From NCBI RefSeq assembly GCF_014323725.1, contig NZ_JABVED010000018.1, forward strand, positions 41,317 through 105,316: a stretch of 64,000 nt of DNA. Direction: 5' to 3'. Both the position numbers and the translations under genes were made by a program. Of this stretch, positions 1 to 8,661 are shown piece by piece. The notes under the pieces were generated by a model. The model saw only the letters and a list, made by a program, of their open reading frames with translations, did not search any database and had not been told where the DNA came from. The stretch comes from Actinokineospora xionganensis (GTDB lineage Bacteria; Actinomycetota; Actinomycetes; Mycobacteriales; Pseudonocardiaceae). The first letter of the stretch is position 1; the number at the start of each line of letters is the position of its first letter.

Positions 1-2292
1 GCGACCCGCATCCAGGCCGTGCGCGCCTGGGCGGGCGCCGACGCGATCGGGTGCTATGACGTCCAGCCCGACGGCGCCGTCGACGTCGACAGCGGCCACG
101 GCACGCACGTCGCGGTCTCCGTCGTCGGCGACGGCATGGCCGACGGCACCGGCAAGGCCGCCGCCTACGGCGCCCGGCTGGTCTTCCAGGCCGTCGAGGA
201 CTACGTCGACATGACGGGCAACTGCGCCGCGCAGTACGCGGACGGGTACTACCTGCTGGGTCTGCCCGACGACCTCACCACGCTGTTCCAGCAGGCCTAC
301 GACGACGGCGCCCGGATCCACGCCAACTCGTGGGGCTCGGACGCGAACGGCAGCTACACCGACACCTCGCAGGGTGCGGACAAGTTCATCAACACCCACC
401 GCGACATGCTGATCACCTTCAGTGCGGGCAACTCGGGCACCGACGCCAACAGCGACGGTGTCATCGACAACGACTCCATCGGCGCCCCGGCCACGGCCAA
501 GAACGTCCTGACGGTCGGCGCCTCGGAGAACGGCAAGGCCCAGTCGCCCTGCGACTCGACCCTGACCTACCAGGCGCAGACCGCCAAGGAGCAGGCGACC
601 TTCAACAACCGCACCTGCAAGGACGTCAACGGCGTCAACGTCATTCCCAGCTGGGGTGACTGGTGGCCCAACGACTACCCGGCCGAGCCGATCAAGTCCG
701 ACTCGCAGACCGGTAACCCGCAGCAGGTGACCGCCTTCTCCAGCCGCGGCCCGACCGACGACGGCCGGATCAAGCCCGACATCGTGGCACCCGGCTCCTG
801 GATCCTGTCCGGTTACTCGGACAAGCACCAGCAGCAGTACGACGGCGCCGCCGCGAACAACCCGAAGAACGGCAAGCCGCAGAACGACGGCTACGGGTTC
901 CCGCTGAACGACGACTACAAGTACTTCAGCGGCACGTCGATGTCGAACCCGCTGGCCGCCGGTGGCGCCACCGTGGTCCGCGACTTCTACAGCAAGAAGC
1001 ACTCGGTCAACGCCACCGCGGCGCTGGTCAAGGGCACCCTGATCAACTCCGCGACCGACCTCCTCGACGAGAACGAGGACGGCGTCAACGACAACGACCT
1101 GCCCGTGCCGAACATGCACGAGGGCTGGGGCATGGTGAACCTGGACAAGGCCACCGCGGGTACCGCGAAGTTCGTCGACGAGGCCACCACGGGCCTGGCC
1201 ACCGGCGGGGTCTCCGAGACCAAGTACACCGTCCAGGCGGGTCAGCCGCTGAAGGTCACGATGGCGTACTCCGACAAGGAAGCGGCCGTCAACGCGGCGG
1301 TCACCCTGGTCAACGACCTCGACCTCGAGGTCGTCTCGCCGACCGGCACCGTCCACCGGGGCAACGTCTTCGCGGGTGGCTGGTCGAACACCGGCGGCAC
1401 CGCGGACCGTCGCAACAACCTGGAGAACGTCTTCATCCAGAACGCCGCCGCGGGTGAGTGGACCGTTCGGGTCCGCGGCCACAACGTCCCGTCCGGGCCG
1501 CAGAAGTTCGCCCTGGTCGTCGACGGCACCTTCGGCACCGGCGGCGACACCAACGCCAACCCGGTCGTGACCAACCCCGGCAACAAGACCACGCAGATCA
1601 ACACCGCGGTGAACCTGCAGATCCAGGCCACCGACGCGAACAACGACCCGCTGACCTACGCGGCGTCGGGTCTGCCGACCGGTCTGAGCATCGGCGCGAG
1701 CAACGGCCTCATCGCCGGAACGCCGACCGTGGCGGGCACGTCCAACGTGACCGTCACCGTCACCGACGGCAAGGGTGGCAGCGGCAACACCGCCTTCACC
1801 TGGACCGTCACCGCCACGACGCAGCCCAACCAGCTGCTGGCCAACCCCGGCTTCGAGTCCGGCACCACCGGCTGGAGCGGAACCACGGGCGTGATCACGT
1901 CTTCCACCGCGCGTCCGACGCACGGCGGTTCCTGGTGGGCGTATTTCGGCGGCAACGGCCGGACCACCACGGAGAACCTGTACCAGCAGGTGAGCATCCC
2001 GGCCTCCGCCACGAGCGCGAGCGTCTCCTACTGGGTCCGGATCGACACCGCGGAGACGACCGCCTACACGGCGTACGACAAGTTGCAGCTGCAGGTCCTC
2101 AACAGCTCCGGCAGCGTGCTGAGCACCCTCGGCACCGTGTCCAACCTGAACAAGAGCACGTCCTACGTCCAGAAGACGTACGACCTGTCGGCCTACAAGG
2201 GGCAGACGATCCGGCTCAGGTGGCTGATGAACGAGGACGTCACGCTGCAGACGACGTTCGCGGTGGATGACACGGCAGTGACCGTGTCGTAG
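1..2292 (+). CDS. S8 (subtilisin-like) secreted serine protease, 5' end outside window
   Basis: Extracellular serine endopeptidase. The reading frame is open from base 1, so the signal peptide, any propeptide and the catalytic Asp lie upstream of the window. Visible are the catalytic His motif GHGTHVA (His codon 97-99), the SAGNSG block near 421-438 and the nucleophile motif GTSMSNP (Ser codon 937-939). The catalytic domain is followed by a beta-rich region (about 1190-1545), a putative Ig module of the He_PIG type (about 1555-1810, with ASGLPTGLSI and GTPTVAG turns), and a C-terminal jelly-roll-like module (about 1830-2289, starting NPGFESG). The two end modules probably bind substrate or cell wall. 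The gene ends at a very strong hairpin. The family is certain; the substrate is unknown. Confidence 0.93.
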   Translation, partial: ATRIQAVRAWAGADAIGCYDVQPDGAVDVDSGHGTHVAVSVVGDGMADGTGKAAAYGARLVFQAVEDYVDMTGNCAAQYADGYYLLGLPDDLTTLFQQAYDDGARIHANSWGSDANGSYTDTSQGADKFINTHRDMLITFSAGNSGTDANSDGVIDNDSIGAPATAKNVLTVGASENGKAQSPCDSTLTYQAQTAKEQATFNNRTCKDVNGVNVIPSWGDWWPNDYPAEPIKSDSQTGNPQQVTAFSSRGPTDDGRIKPDIVAPGSWILSGYSDKHQQQYDGAAANNPKNGKPQNDGYGFPLNDDYKYFSGTSMSNPLAAGGATVVRDFYSKKHSVNATAALVKGTLINSATDLLDENEDGVNDNDLPVPNMHEGWGMVNLDKATAGTAKFVDEATTGLATGGVSETKYTVQAGQPLKVTMAYSDKEAAVNAAVTLVNDLDLEVVSPTGTVHRGNVFAGGWSNTGGTADRRNNLENVFIQNAAAGEWTVRVRGHNVPSGPQKFALVVDGTFGTGGDTNANPVVTNPGNKTTQINTAVNLQIQATDANNDPLTYAASGLPTGLSIGASNGLIAGTPTVAGTSNVTVTVTDGKGGSGNTAFTWTVTATTQPNQLLANPGFESGTTGWSGTTGVITSSTARPTHGGSWWAYFGGNGRTTTENLYQQVSIPASATSASVSYWVRIDTAETTAYTAYDKLQLQVLNSSGSVLSTLGTVSNLNKSTSYVQKTYDLSAYKGQTIRLRWLMNEDVTLQTTFAVDDTAVTVS

Positions 2293-2359
2293 CGAGAAAA
2301 GCGACCGTGGCGCGGTCAGCACTACCTGGCCGTGCCACGGTGACCAATAGTTGAGTGAT

Positions 2360-2403
2360 AAACAGGTCTGGCGACGTCTGGGTAGACGTCGCCAGACCTG
2401 TTT
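2360..2403 (+). terminator. Perfect 20-bp hairpin terminator after the S8 protease
   Basis: Arms 2360-2379 and 2384-2403 are perfectly complementary around a GGGT loop; the right arm ends in TTT. A weaker hairpin (ACCGTGGC at 2304-2311 with its complement at 2334-2341) precedes it. Placed between the protease stop (2292) and the LysR start, it should end protease transcription and could work in both directions. Confidence 0.85.
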
Positions 2404-2491
2404 CTACACGCCGCTCCCAAGAATTGTGGGGTCCCTCCCACCAGGCGGTCTGGGATTTGCATAACGCCGCGCCAGAGGGCATAACTTTGGT

Positions 2492-3478
2492 GTGCACGAG
2501 CTGGAACTTCGCCATCTTCGAGTCATCATCGCTGTCGCGGACGCGGGCAGCCTGTCCAAGGCCGCCGTTCAACTCGGGGTTTCGCAACCCGCGCTGACCG
2601 CCCAGCTGCAACGCCTCGAGCGCCGGGTGGGCGGCCTGCTGTTCGCCCGCTCGGGCACCGGCGTCGTGCCGACCGACCTGGGCAGCTACGTCCTGTCCGC
2701 GGCCCGGCTCGTCCTCACCGACGTCGACGAGCTCATGGCCGGGATCAAGCAGCGCACCCAGGCGGTGACGGTCGCGGGGATGATCCGCGTCGGCGGCCCG
2801 CCCGGCCTCATCGTCCCGCTGTTCGCCACCGCCATCGCCGAGCGCCTCGGCAACGCCGAGACGTCCATCGACATCGATTCCAACCCGGTGGAGCTGGCCC
2901 GCAAGGTCCTCGACGGCAAGCTCGACTTCGCCGTGCTGGAGGAGAACCCCGGTTTCCGCACACCGCTGCCCGCGCAGCTGCACAGCCGGGTGATGCTCAG
3001 CGCGCCCATGTTCGTGGCCCTGTCCGAGACCCACCGCCTGGCAGGTGTCGGCGACATCGACCTGCGCGAGCTCGCCGACGAGAACTGGGTCCTGCCCCCG
3101 GTCGGCGAGGTCCCCGAGCAGCTCGCGCTGCTTCGCGCGTGCGCGGGAAGCGGGTTCACCCCGAAGATCAAGCACCAGGTCTCCGACTCGACCACCACCC
3201 GCGCCCTGGTCCAGGCAGGCGCGGTGACCCTCGCCAAGCCGGTCGCGCGCGAGGGCAACGGGCTGGTGATCCGCAACATCGCGGGCACCCCGCTCCGCCA
3301 TGAGATCGTCCTGATCTGGCATGAGGAGAGCACCCTGGCGGGCGCGGCCGAGCAGGCGCCGACGTCGCTGCTGGAGGCCTACTCCAAGCTGGTCGACACC
3401 AACCCGCTGTTCGCGGCCTGGTGGGCCGAGCACAAGGACTCTCCGGCCGACGGAGCCACCAGGGCTGTCCGCCACTGA
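2492..3478 (+). CDS. LysR-family transcriptional regulator
   Basis: DNA-binding regulator of 328 residues, the usual LysR length. The N-terminus has the winged HTH (residues about 3-62, with AVADAGSLSKAAVQLGVSQPALTAQ-type sequence), followed by a periplasmic-binding-like effector domain from about residue 90. Translation starts at GTG 2492, which begins the canonical ELELRHLRV-like opening. Upstream, two CATAAC-type half sites (about 2460 and 2480) lie just before the start and could be autoregulatory. The gene stands alone between a terminator and the convergent MOSC gene (4-base gap), so its target is not evident from context. Confidence 0.9.
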   Translation: MHELELRHLRVIIAVADAGSLSKAAVQLGVSQPALTAQLQRLERRVGGLLFARSGTGVVPTDLGSYVLSAARLVLTDVDELMAGIKQRTQAVTVAGMIRVGGPPGLIVPLFATAIAERLGNAETSIDIDSNPVELARKVLDGKLDFAVLEENPGFRTPLPAQLHSRVMLSAPMFVALSETHRLAGVGDIDLRELADENWVLPPVGEVPEQLALLRACAGSGFTPKIKHQVSDSTTTRALVQAGAVTLAKPVAREGNGLVIRNIAGTPLRHEIVLIWHEESTLAGAAEQAPTSLLEAYSKLVDTNPLFAAWWAEHKDSPADGATRAVRH

Positions 3479-3482
3479 CCCT

Positions 3483-4310
3483 TCAGAACTCCGACTCGCC
3501 CCACGTGTCGACGGTCAGCGCGTCGCCGACGGAGAGTTTGCCGGTGCGCAGGACGGAGAACTTCGCGCCGAAGGAGACCCCGCCGGCGGCGGCCCGGCGG
3601 TAGGCGGCCAGGGTCCGCAGGGGTTCCGGCCCGGCCTTGGTCCCCGCCTCCTGGTCCACGGTGGTGACCACGCAGCGGATCGCGAGCTTGGTGTACCCGA
3701 GATCGCAGTCGCCGATCCGCACCCGCCGCACCCGGTCCTCGGTGGACGGCTCCGCCCAGCCGTCGATGACGAGGTTGGCCCGGAAGCGGTCGAGCGGCAT
3801 CGGGTCGGCGCCCGCGGCCACCAGTCGCGTGTTCAGCTCGGCCAGCGTCGAGCGGCTCAGCAGGTGCACGGCGGAGCTGTCCGCGTAGCCCGAGGTGCCG
3901 GGGACCTGGCCGTCGGTCACCCGGTCGTGCTCCGGCGGCACCCGCACCAGGCGCACCCGCTCGCCCAGGACCTCGCTGAGCCACGCCGCCGCCTCACCGC
4001 CGAGGTCGATGCCCCGGTACGGGTCGCCGAACATGGTGAGGTCCCGCCGCGGTCGGGTCAGGTCGACCTCGACGTCGACCGGCGTGAAGCCCGGGGCCCG
4101 CAGGGTGATCCGGTCGCCCGCCGCGCTCACCGACGGCTCGATGACGGCCAGCCTGGGGGAGCGGCGCTGGCTGCGGAACACCCCGTCCTCGCCGATGACC
4201 ATGAACGTCCGGTCATGCGCCAGGCCGGCGGACGTCATCAGCGCGTCCGCCAGGGGGACGCCCGCGCATCCCTTGATGGGGAAGCACTTCAGGTCGGTCA
4301 CGATCGCCAC
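3483..4310 (-). CDS. MOSC domain protein with MOSC N-terminal beta-barrel domain
   Basis: 275 residues with the MOSC_N domain (about 1-115) followed by the MOSC domain (about 120-270), the arrangement of YcbX/mARC-type molybdenum-cofactor-binding reductases. Cys213 in the RCVVTTVDQ block matches the conserved cysteine that ligates Mo in this family. The likely role is reduction of N-hydroxylated compounds or sulfur transfer, inferred from the family. It lies 10 bases downstream of the PAP2-lipid kinase gene on the same strand and is probably cotranscribed with it, although no functional link is known. Confidence 0.88.
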   Translation of the reverse strand: MAIVTDLKCFPIKGCAGVPLADALMTSAGLAHDRTFMVIGEDGVFRSQRRSPRLAVIEPSVSAAGDRITLRAPGFTPVDVEVDLTRPRRDLTMFGDPYRGIDLGGEAAAWLSEVLGERVRLVRVPPEHDRVTDGQVPGTSGYADSSAVHLLSRSTLAELNTRLVAAGADPMPLDRFRANLVIDGWAEPSTEDRVRRVRIGDCDLGYTKLAIRCVVTTVDQEAGTKAGPEPLRTLAAYRRAAAGGVSFGAKFSVLRTGKLSVGDALTVDTWGESEF

Positions 4311-4320
4311 GGGGGCGACG

Positions 4321-5808
4321 TTACCTGTAGACGCACAGCGCCCGGGGTCGTGATTCGAACTCGAACCGGTTCGCCAGCGGGCCGACCTCGCCGTCGGTGG
4401 CGACCCGGCGGTGGCCGTCGAGCAGGTCGACCCGCAGCCGCGGCACGTCGAGTTCGCGGTAGACGTGGCTGGCGTGCAGGGTCCGGGTCACCGTCGCGAG
4501 GACGAACCGCGCGCGGGAGAACGGCACGTCGGCCCGCAGGTATCGGACATCGAGCAGGCCGGTGTCCAACGCGGGCCGACGGGTCGGCGCGAAGCCCTTC
4601 GGGTCGTACGTCCCGTTGCCCACGAACAGCCACCACACCAGGTGCGGCCGCCCGTCGAGCGCCATCCGGATGGGCTGCGCGCGGCGCAGCGTGCGGGCCA
4701 TCGCCACCGCGCCCGCGGGCCACTTCGGCCAGCCCTTGCTTTCGAGCTTCTCCCGGATCCGCACCATCTCCGGGTAGCCGCCGACACTCGCGGTGTTGAC
4801 AAACCACCGGTGTCGCTCGCCGCCACCGCGCTCGATGATCTTGACCCCGGCGAGGTCGATCTCCACACCTCGACCCTCGCGGACGGCGTCCCCTGCGTCG
4901 TCCGCGGTCTCCACGCCGATGTCACGGGCGAAGTGGTTGAGCGTGCCCGAGGGGATCAGCACCAGCGGCAGACCGAACTCCGCGGCGACCGCGGCGACAG
5001 CGGCGACGGTCCCGTCACCACCGGCGACGCCGAGCGCGCGAACTTCCTCGGTCGACTTCTTGACCTGGTCGGAGAGGTCCTCGATGAGATCGGCGCCCGC
5101 GACCGGGTTGACCACCGTGGCCTTCGGCCAGCGCAGGCGCAGTTCGTCGGTCGGGTCCTCACCGAGCCCCGAATGCGGGTTGACCAGAACCAACAGCCCC
5201 TCGCCGTCCCCGAGCGGCTCCACCTTGGCCTCGTGGGCGGTGTGCGCGGGCCCCTGCTCCGCCACCGGCCACCAGTGCCGCACCGCGTACGCCGCGCCGA
5301 CCCCGATCGCCGCGCCCGCGACGATGTCGCTGGGCCAGTGCACCCCGGTGTGCACCCGCGAGTACGCCACCGCGCCCGCCAGCGGCGCCAACGCCACGGC
5401 CGTGCGCGGGCTCTCCATCGCGACGGCCGTGGTGAACGCGACCGCCGACGCGGCGTGCCCGGACGGGAAGGACGAGCTGGTCGGGCGCTTGACCAGGCGG
5501 CGGTAGGTCGGGAGCAACTCGGCGGCGGGCCGCCTGCGGGGGAAGACGTTCTTGGCGACCAGGTTCGCCGAGACGCTGGCGAACGCGATCGAGCCGACGC
5601 CGCGCACCGCGGCCCGCCGCGTGGGGCCCTTCGCGACCGCCAGGACCGCGGCGACCGCGAACCACAGCTTCCCGTGGTTCGCCGAGGTCGACAGTCGCTT
5701 GAGGCCTACATCGGTGCGGGTGTGCGGCAGCCCCGCGACTTGCCTGACCAGCGCCTGGTCGACCTGGTTGACCCCGCGGACGGAGTGGTGGCGGATTCGT
5801 CCCAACAT
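4321..5808 (-). CDS. PAP2 phosphatase fused to diacylglycerol kinase-like lipid kinase
   Basis: 495-residue fusion of two opposing lipid activities. Residues about 30-185 form a PAP2 phosphatase: Lys86 with RRRP (91-94), PSGH (115-118), and SRVHTGVHWPSD (Arg151, His157) supply the three catalytic motifs, and hydrophobic stretches suggest a membrane-embedded domain. Residues about 203-495 form a diacylglycerol kinase catalytic domain: NPHSG near 210 and the nucleotide-binding GGDGT at 263-267. The fusion is known among actinobacteria and presumably acts on membrane phospholipid or undecaprenyl-phosphate pools; the substrate cannot be read from sequence. The ATG at 5808 is the first start in the frame. 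Confidence 0.92.
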   Translation of the reverse strand: MLGRIRHHSVRGVNQVDQALVRQVAGLPHTRTDVGLKRLSTSANHGKLWFAVAAVLAVAKGPTRRAAVRGVGSIAFASVSANLVAKNVFPRRRPAAELLPTYRRLVKRPTSSSFPSGHAASAVAFTTAVAMESPRTAVALAPLAGAVAYSRVHTGVHWPSDIVAGAAIGVGAAYAVRHWWPVAEQGPAHTAHEAKVEPLGDGEGLLVLVNPHSGLGEDPTDELRLRWPKATVVNPVAGADLIEDLSDQVKKSTEEVRALGVAGGDGTVAAVAAVAAEFGLPLVLIPSGTLNHFARDIGVETADDAGDAVREGRGVEIDLAGVKIIERGGGERHRWFVNTASVGGYPEMVRIREKLESKGWPKWPAGAVAMARTLRRAQPIRMALDGRPHLVWWLFVGNGTYDPKGFAPTRRPALDTGLLDVRYLRADVPFSRARFVLATVTRTLHASHVYRELDVPRLRVDLLDGHRRVATDGEVGPLANRFEFESRPRALCVYR

Positions 5809-5926
5809 GATCCTTGATTCAACAGGACGGCGCAGTGCTCCGCTTGACGGTCCGTCTCAGATGAACACTGGGTTACCGAAGGTCGACGACACAATTTGTG
5901 GACCTTCCCCGAACGGCGCTCGGTCC

Positions 5927-5949
5927 TTGTCGGTCTTTGCGCCTAGGCT
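5927..5949 (+). promoter_or_regulatory. PafBC-type (RecA-NDp) promoter of pafA
   Basis: TTGTCGGTC (5927-5935), exactly eight bases, then TAGGCT (5944-5949), six bases before the pafA ATG. This matches the mycobacterial RecA-independent DNA-damage promoter TTGTCRGTG-N8-TANNNT in 8 of 9 upstream positions, with the correct spacing and -10. The distance to the ATG implies a leaderless transcript. There is no separate -35 hexamer at 17 bases. Confidence 0.72.
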
Positions 5950-5955
5950 TAGGGA

Positions 5956-7314
5956 ATGCAGCGGCGGATCTTCGGAATCGAGACCGAATTCGGCGTGACC
6001 TGTACGTTCCACGGGCAGCGCAGGCTGTCCCCGGACGAGGTCGCGCGGTACTTGTTTCGGCGCGTGGTGTCGTGGGGCCGTTCCTCGAACGTCTTCCTGC
6101 GCAATGGGTCACGCCTCTACCTGGATGTCGGTTCGCACCCCGAGTACGCCACGGCGGAGTGCGACGACCTGGTCCAACTGGTCACCCACGACAAGGCCGG
6201 AGAGCGGATCCTCGAGGACCTGCTCGTCGACGCCGAACGCCGCCTCGCCGATGAGGGCATCGGCGGCGACATCTTCCTGTTCAAGAACAACACCGACTCC
6301 GCGGGCAACTCCTACGGTTGCCACGAGAACTTCCTGGTCACCCGGGCAGGCGAGTTCTCCCGGATCGCCGACGTGCTCCTGCCGTTCCTCGTCACCCGCC
6401 AGCTGATCTGCGGCGCGGGCAAGGTCCTGCAGACCCCTCGCGGCGCCGTGTACTGCCTCTCGCAGCGCGCGGAGCACATCTGGGAGGGCGTCTCCAGCGC
6501 CACCACCAGGTCCCGCCCGATCATCAACACCCGCGACGAGCCGCACGCCGACGCCGAGCGCTACCGGCGCCTGCACGTCATCGTCGGCGACTCCAACATG
6601 TCCGAGTCGACCACGCTGCTCAAGGTCGGCACCGCCAACCTGGTGCTGGAGATGATCGAGGACGGCGTCCAGTTCCGGGACTTCAGCCTCGACAACCCGA
6701 TCCGCGCCATCCGCGAGATCAGCCACGACCTCACCGGCCGCAGGCTGGTCCGACTCGCGGGTGGCCGCGAGGCCTCGGCGCTCGACATCCAGCGCGAGTA
6801 CTACTCCAAGGCGGTCGAGCACGTCGCCCGCCGCTCGCCGGACCCGCTGGCGCAGCGCGTGGTCGACATGTGGGGCAAGGTGCTCGACGCGGTCGAGGCC
6901 CAGGACCTCACCCGGATCGACCGCGAGATCGACTGGGCGATCAAGCACCGGCTGCTCGAGCGCTACCAGGCCAAGCACAACCTCGACCTGTCCAGCGCCC
7001 GCATCGCCCAACTCGACCTGGCCTACCACGACATTCGTCGCGGCCGGGGCATCTTCGACCTGCTGCAGCGCAAGGACCTGGTGGCCAGGGTGACCGACGA
7101 CGGCGAGATCGAGGCCGCCAAGGACACCCCGCCGCAGACCACGCGGGCCAAGCTGCGCGGCGACTTCATCGCCGCCGCCCAGCAGGCGGGCCGCGACTTC
7201 ACCGTCGACTGGGTCCACCTCAAGCTCAACGACCAGGCGCAGCGCACCGTGCTGTGCAAGGACCCGTTCCGCGCGGTCGACGAACGTGTGGAACGCCTGA
7301 TCGCCTCGCTGTAA
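5956..7314 (+). CDS. pafA: Pup--protein ligase PafA
   Basis: 452 residues, the normal PafA length. PafA joins the C-terminal glutamate of Pup to lysines of target proteins, using ATP, which marks them for the bacterial proteasome. The N-terminal [10 protein letters not shown] (residues 6-15, Glu9 a metal ligand) and [13 protein letters not shown] (Asp57, the proposed catalytic base) belong to the glutamine-synthetase-like fold shared with Dop, and the small C-terminal domain is intact. The ATG at 5956 is fixed by these motifs and by the promoter six bases before it. Unlike in mycobacteria, pafB is not adjacent: a hairpin and four unrelated genes follow. Prc, Pup and Dop genes are not in the window; they would be expected upstream elsewhere. 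Confidence 0.97.
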   Translation: MQRRIFGIETEFGVTCTFHGQRRLSPDEVARYLFRRVVSWGRSSNVFLRNGSRLYLDVGSHPEYATAECDDLVQLVTHDKAGERILEDLLVDAERRLADEGIGGDIFLFKNNTDSAGNSYGCHENFLVTRAGEFSRIADVLLPFLVTRQLICGAGKVLQTPRGAVYCLSQRAEHIWEGVSSATTRSRPIINTRDEPHADAERYRRLHVIVGDSNMSESTTLLKVGTANLVLEMIEDGVQFRDFSLDNPIRAIREISHDLTGRRLVRLAGGREASALDIQREYYSKAVEHVARRSPDPLAQRVVDMWGKVLDAVEAQDLTRIDREIDWAIKHRLLERYQAKHNLDLSSARIAQLDLAYHDIRRGRGIFDLLQRKDLVARVTDDGEIEAAKDTPPQTTRAKLRGDFIAAAQQAGRDFTVDWVHLKLNDQAQRTVLCKDPFRAVDERVERLIASL

Positions 7315-7324
7315 ATGGTTTGGC

Positions 7325-7370
7325 CGAGGGGCGGATCGTGCCGGACGATTTCGGCATGATCCGCCCCTCG
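7325..7370 (+). terminator. 19-bp stem directly after pafA, overlapping the start of the next gene
   Basis: Arms 7325-7343 and 7352-7370 pair over 19 bases with one G-T pair and an 8-base loop, starting 10 bases after the pafA stop. No T-run follows, so either a Rho-independent terminator of the GC-only type or a regulatory stem is possible. It contains the GTG (7338) and ATG (7356) candidate starts of the GNAT gene. Confidence 0.6.
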
Positions 7371-7919
7371 CCCATGCTCACCGGCGACGTCGTAGTCCTG
7401 CGCCGCCTGCGACCGGACGAGGTCGAGGCCCTCGTGCGCGTGGTGGAGGAGGCAGTACCCCACCTGCGGCCTTGGATGGCTTGGGCGGCGGGTGAGTTCG
7501 ACCCCGACTCCGTGCGCGAGCACGTCGCCGAGACCGAGGCGAAGTGGGAGGCGGGCACCGAGTTCACCTACGCGATCACCGTCGGCGGCAAGATCGCCGG
7601 TCGGATCGGCCTGATGTCGCGCGTCGGCGAGGGCGGCCTGGAGATCGGCTACTGGCTGCACCCGGCCCACGTCGGCATCGGCGCCGCGACCGAGTCGACG
7701 TCCCTGCTGGTCAAGGCGGCGTTCGAGCTTCCGGGAATCGAGTTCGTCGACATCGTCCACGACACGGCCAACGTCCGTAGCGAGGCCATCCCGCGCAAGC
7801 TGGGGTTCACGGAGATCTCCCGCACGTCGCCGCCCCAGGAGCCGATCACGTCGGGCGAGGACGGGGTGGACGTCCGGTGGCGGCTCACCCGGGACGAATT
7901 TCACCAAAACGCGCCATGA
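7356..7919 (+). CDS. GNAT-family (RimJ/RimL-like) N-acetyltransferase
   Basis: About 187 residues resembling the ribosomal-protein-alanine acetyltransferase type: LRRLRPDEVEAL opening, ITVGGKIAGRIGL beta strands, EIGYWLHPAHVGIGAATES (acetyl-CoA binding loop region) and VHDTANVRSEAIPRKLGF near the end. It transfers an acetyl group from acetyl-CoA to an amine of unknown identity. The start is uncertain: ATG 7356 lies inside a hairpin, and ATG 7374 (MLTGDVVV) would give the more typical family N-terminus. It is the first gene of the block inserted between pafA and pafB. Confidence 0.85.
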   Translation: MIRPSPMLTGDVVVLRRLRPDEVEALVRVVEEAVPHLRPWMAWAAGEFDPDSVREHVAETEAKWEAGTEFTYAITVGGKIAGRIGLMSRVGEGGLEIGYWLHPAHVGIGAATESTSLLVKAAFELPGIEFVDIVHDTANVRSEAIPRKLGFTEISRTSPPQEPITSGEDGVDVRWRLTRDEFHQNAP

Positions 7920-7971
7920 CCAGCCGCTGAATCCGTAGCGTTGATCGTATGGGGATAGGCGGTGAGCCCAG

Positions 7972-8661
7972 ATGACGTTCTGGCGACCACGCAAACCCGC
8001 CCTGCCGCCCGGGCCCGTGGTGGCGGACCTGGCCGCGCAGCGGGACCAGGCGCGGCTGGTCTTCATGCAGCACGAATACAACTCGATCCGCTCCGAGCTG
8101 GTCGCCGCCGTGACGACCCAGCAGGCGGTGATGAACTACGGGCTGGCCGCGATCGCGGTGATCTACACCGGGCTGCTGACGAGTTGGTCGAACATCGCGC
8201 TGCGCACCGGGATCCTGGGTCTCGCGCCGCTGGTCCTGGTCTTCATCTGGTTCGTCTGGTGGGGCGAGGTGCAGCGCCTCGGCCGCGCCAGATGGTTCCT
8301 CTGGGACCTGGAGAAGAAGATCAACGCGCAGCTGGGTACACCCGACGCCGTGGCGGGTGAGTCGGACCTGCCTGCGGCGGACGTGCTGCACTGGGAGAGC
8401 TGGGTGCGCGGCCGCAACCGCTGGAAGCGGAACCTGCATTCCCGACCCGCCTACCACCTGGCCACCGGACTGTTGTGTGGCACGGGTCTGGGGACCACGG
8501 TGCTGTCGGTCGTCCTGGCCGCGACGGCGTCACCGATGTCCGCTGGTCTGCGCCTGCTCGCGTTCGGCGGCACGGCGGGGTTCGTCCTGCTGTGCGGCTA
8601 CGCGCTGTTCTCGTTCCGACGTAACCCGCTGTTCCGCGACAACGGTGGGGCCATCACCTGA
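7972..8661 (+). CDS. Four-helix membrane protein of unknown function
   Basis: 229 residues, not recognised as a named family. Two hydrophobic hairpins are visible: residues about 48-95 (two helices ending in VWWGEVQ) and about 158-215 (two helices), giving four predicted membrane segments with a basic loop rich in Arg and Trp between them. The N-terminal 45 residues are soluble and charged. ATG 7972 is chosen; a short purine stretch precedes it. The 3' end overlaps the sigma factor gene on the other strand by eight bases. Nothing in the sequence suggests a substrate. Confidence 0.72.
   Translation: MTFWRPRKPALPPGPVVADLAAQRDQARLVFMQHEYNSIRSELVAAVTTQQAVMNYGLAAIAVIYTGLLTSWSNIALRTGILGLAPLVLVFIWFVWWGEVQRLGRARWFLWDLEKKINAQLGTPDAVAGESDLPAADVLHWESWVRGRNRWKRNLHSRPAYHLATGLLCGTGLGTTVLSVVLAATASPMSAGLRLLAFGGTAGFVLLCGYALFSFRRNPLFRDNGGAIT

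Noticed and set aside
2355..2597. Small frame starting before the LysR gene
   Set aside because: It covers the 20-bp terminator and then runs out of frame through the LysR HTH region.
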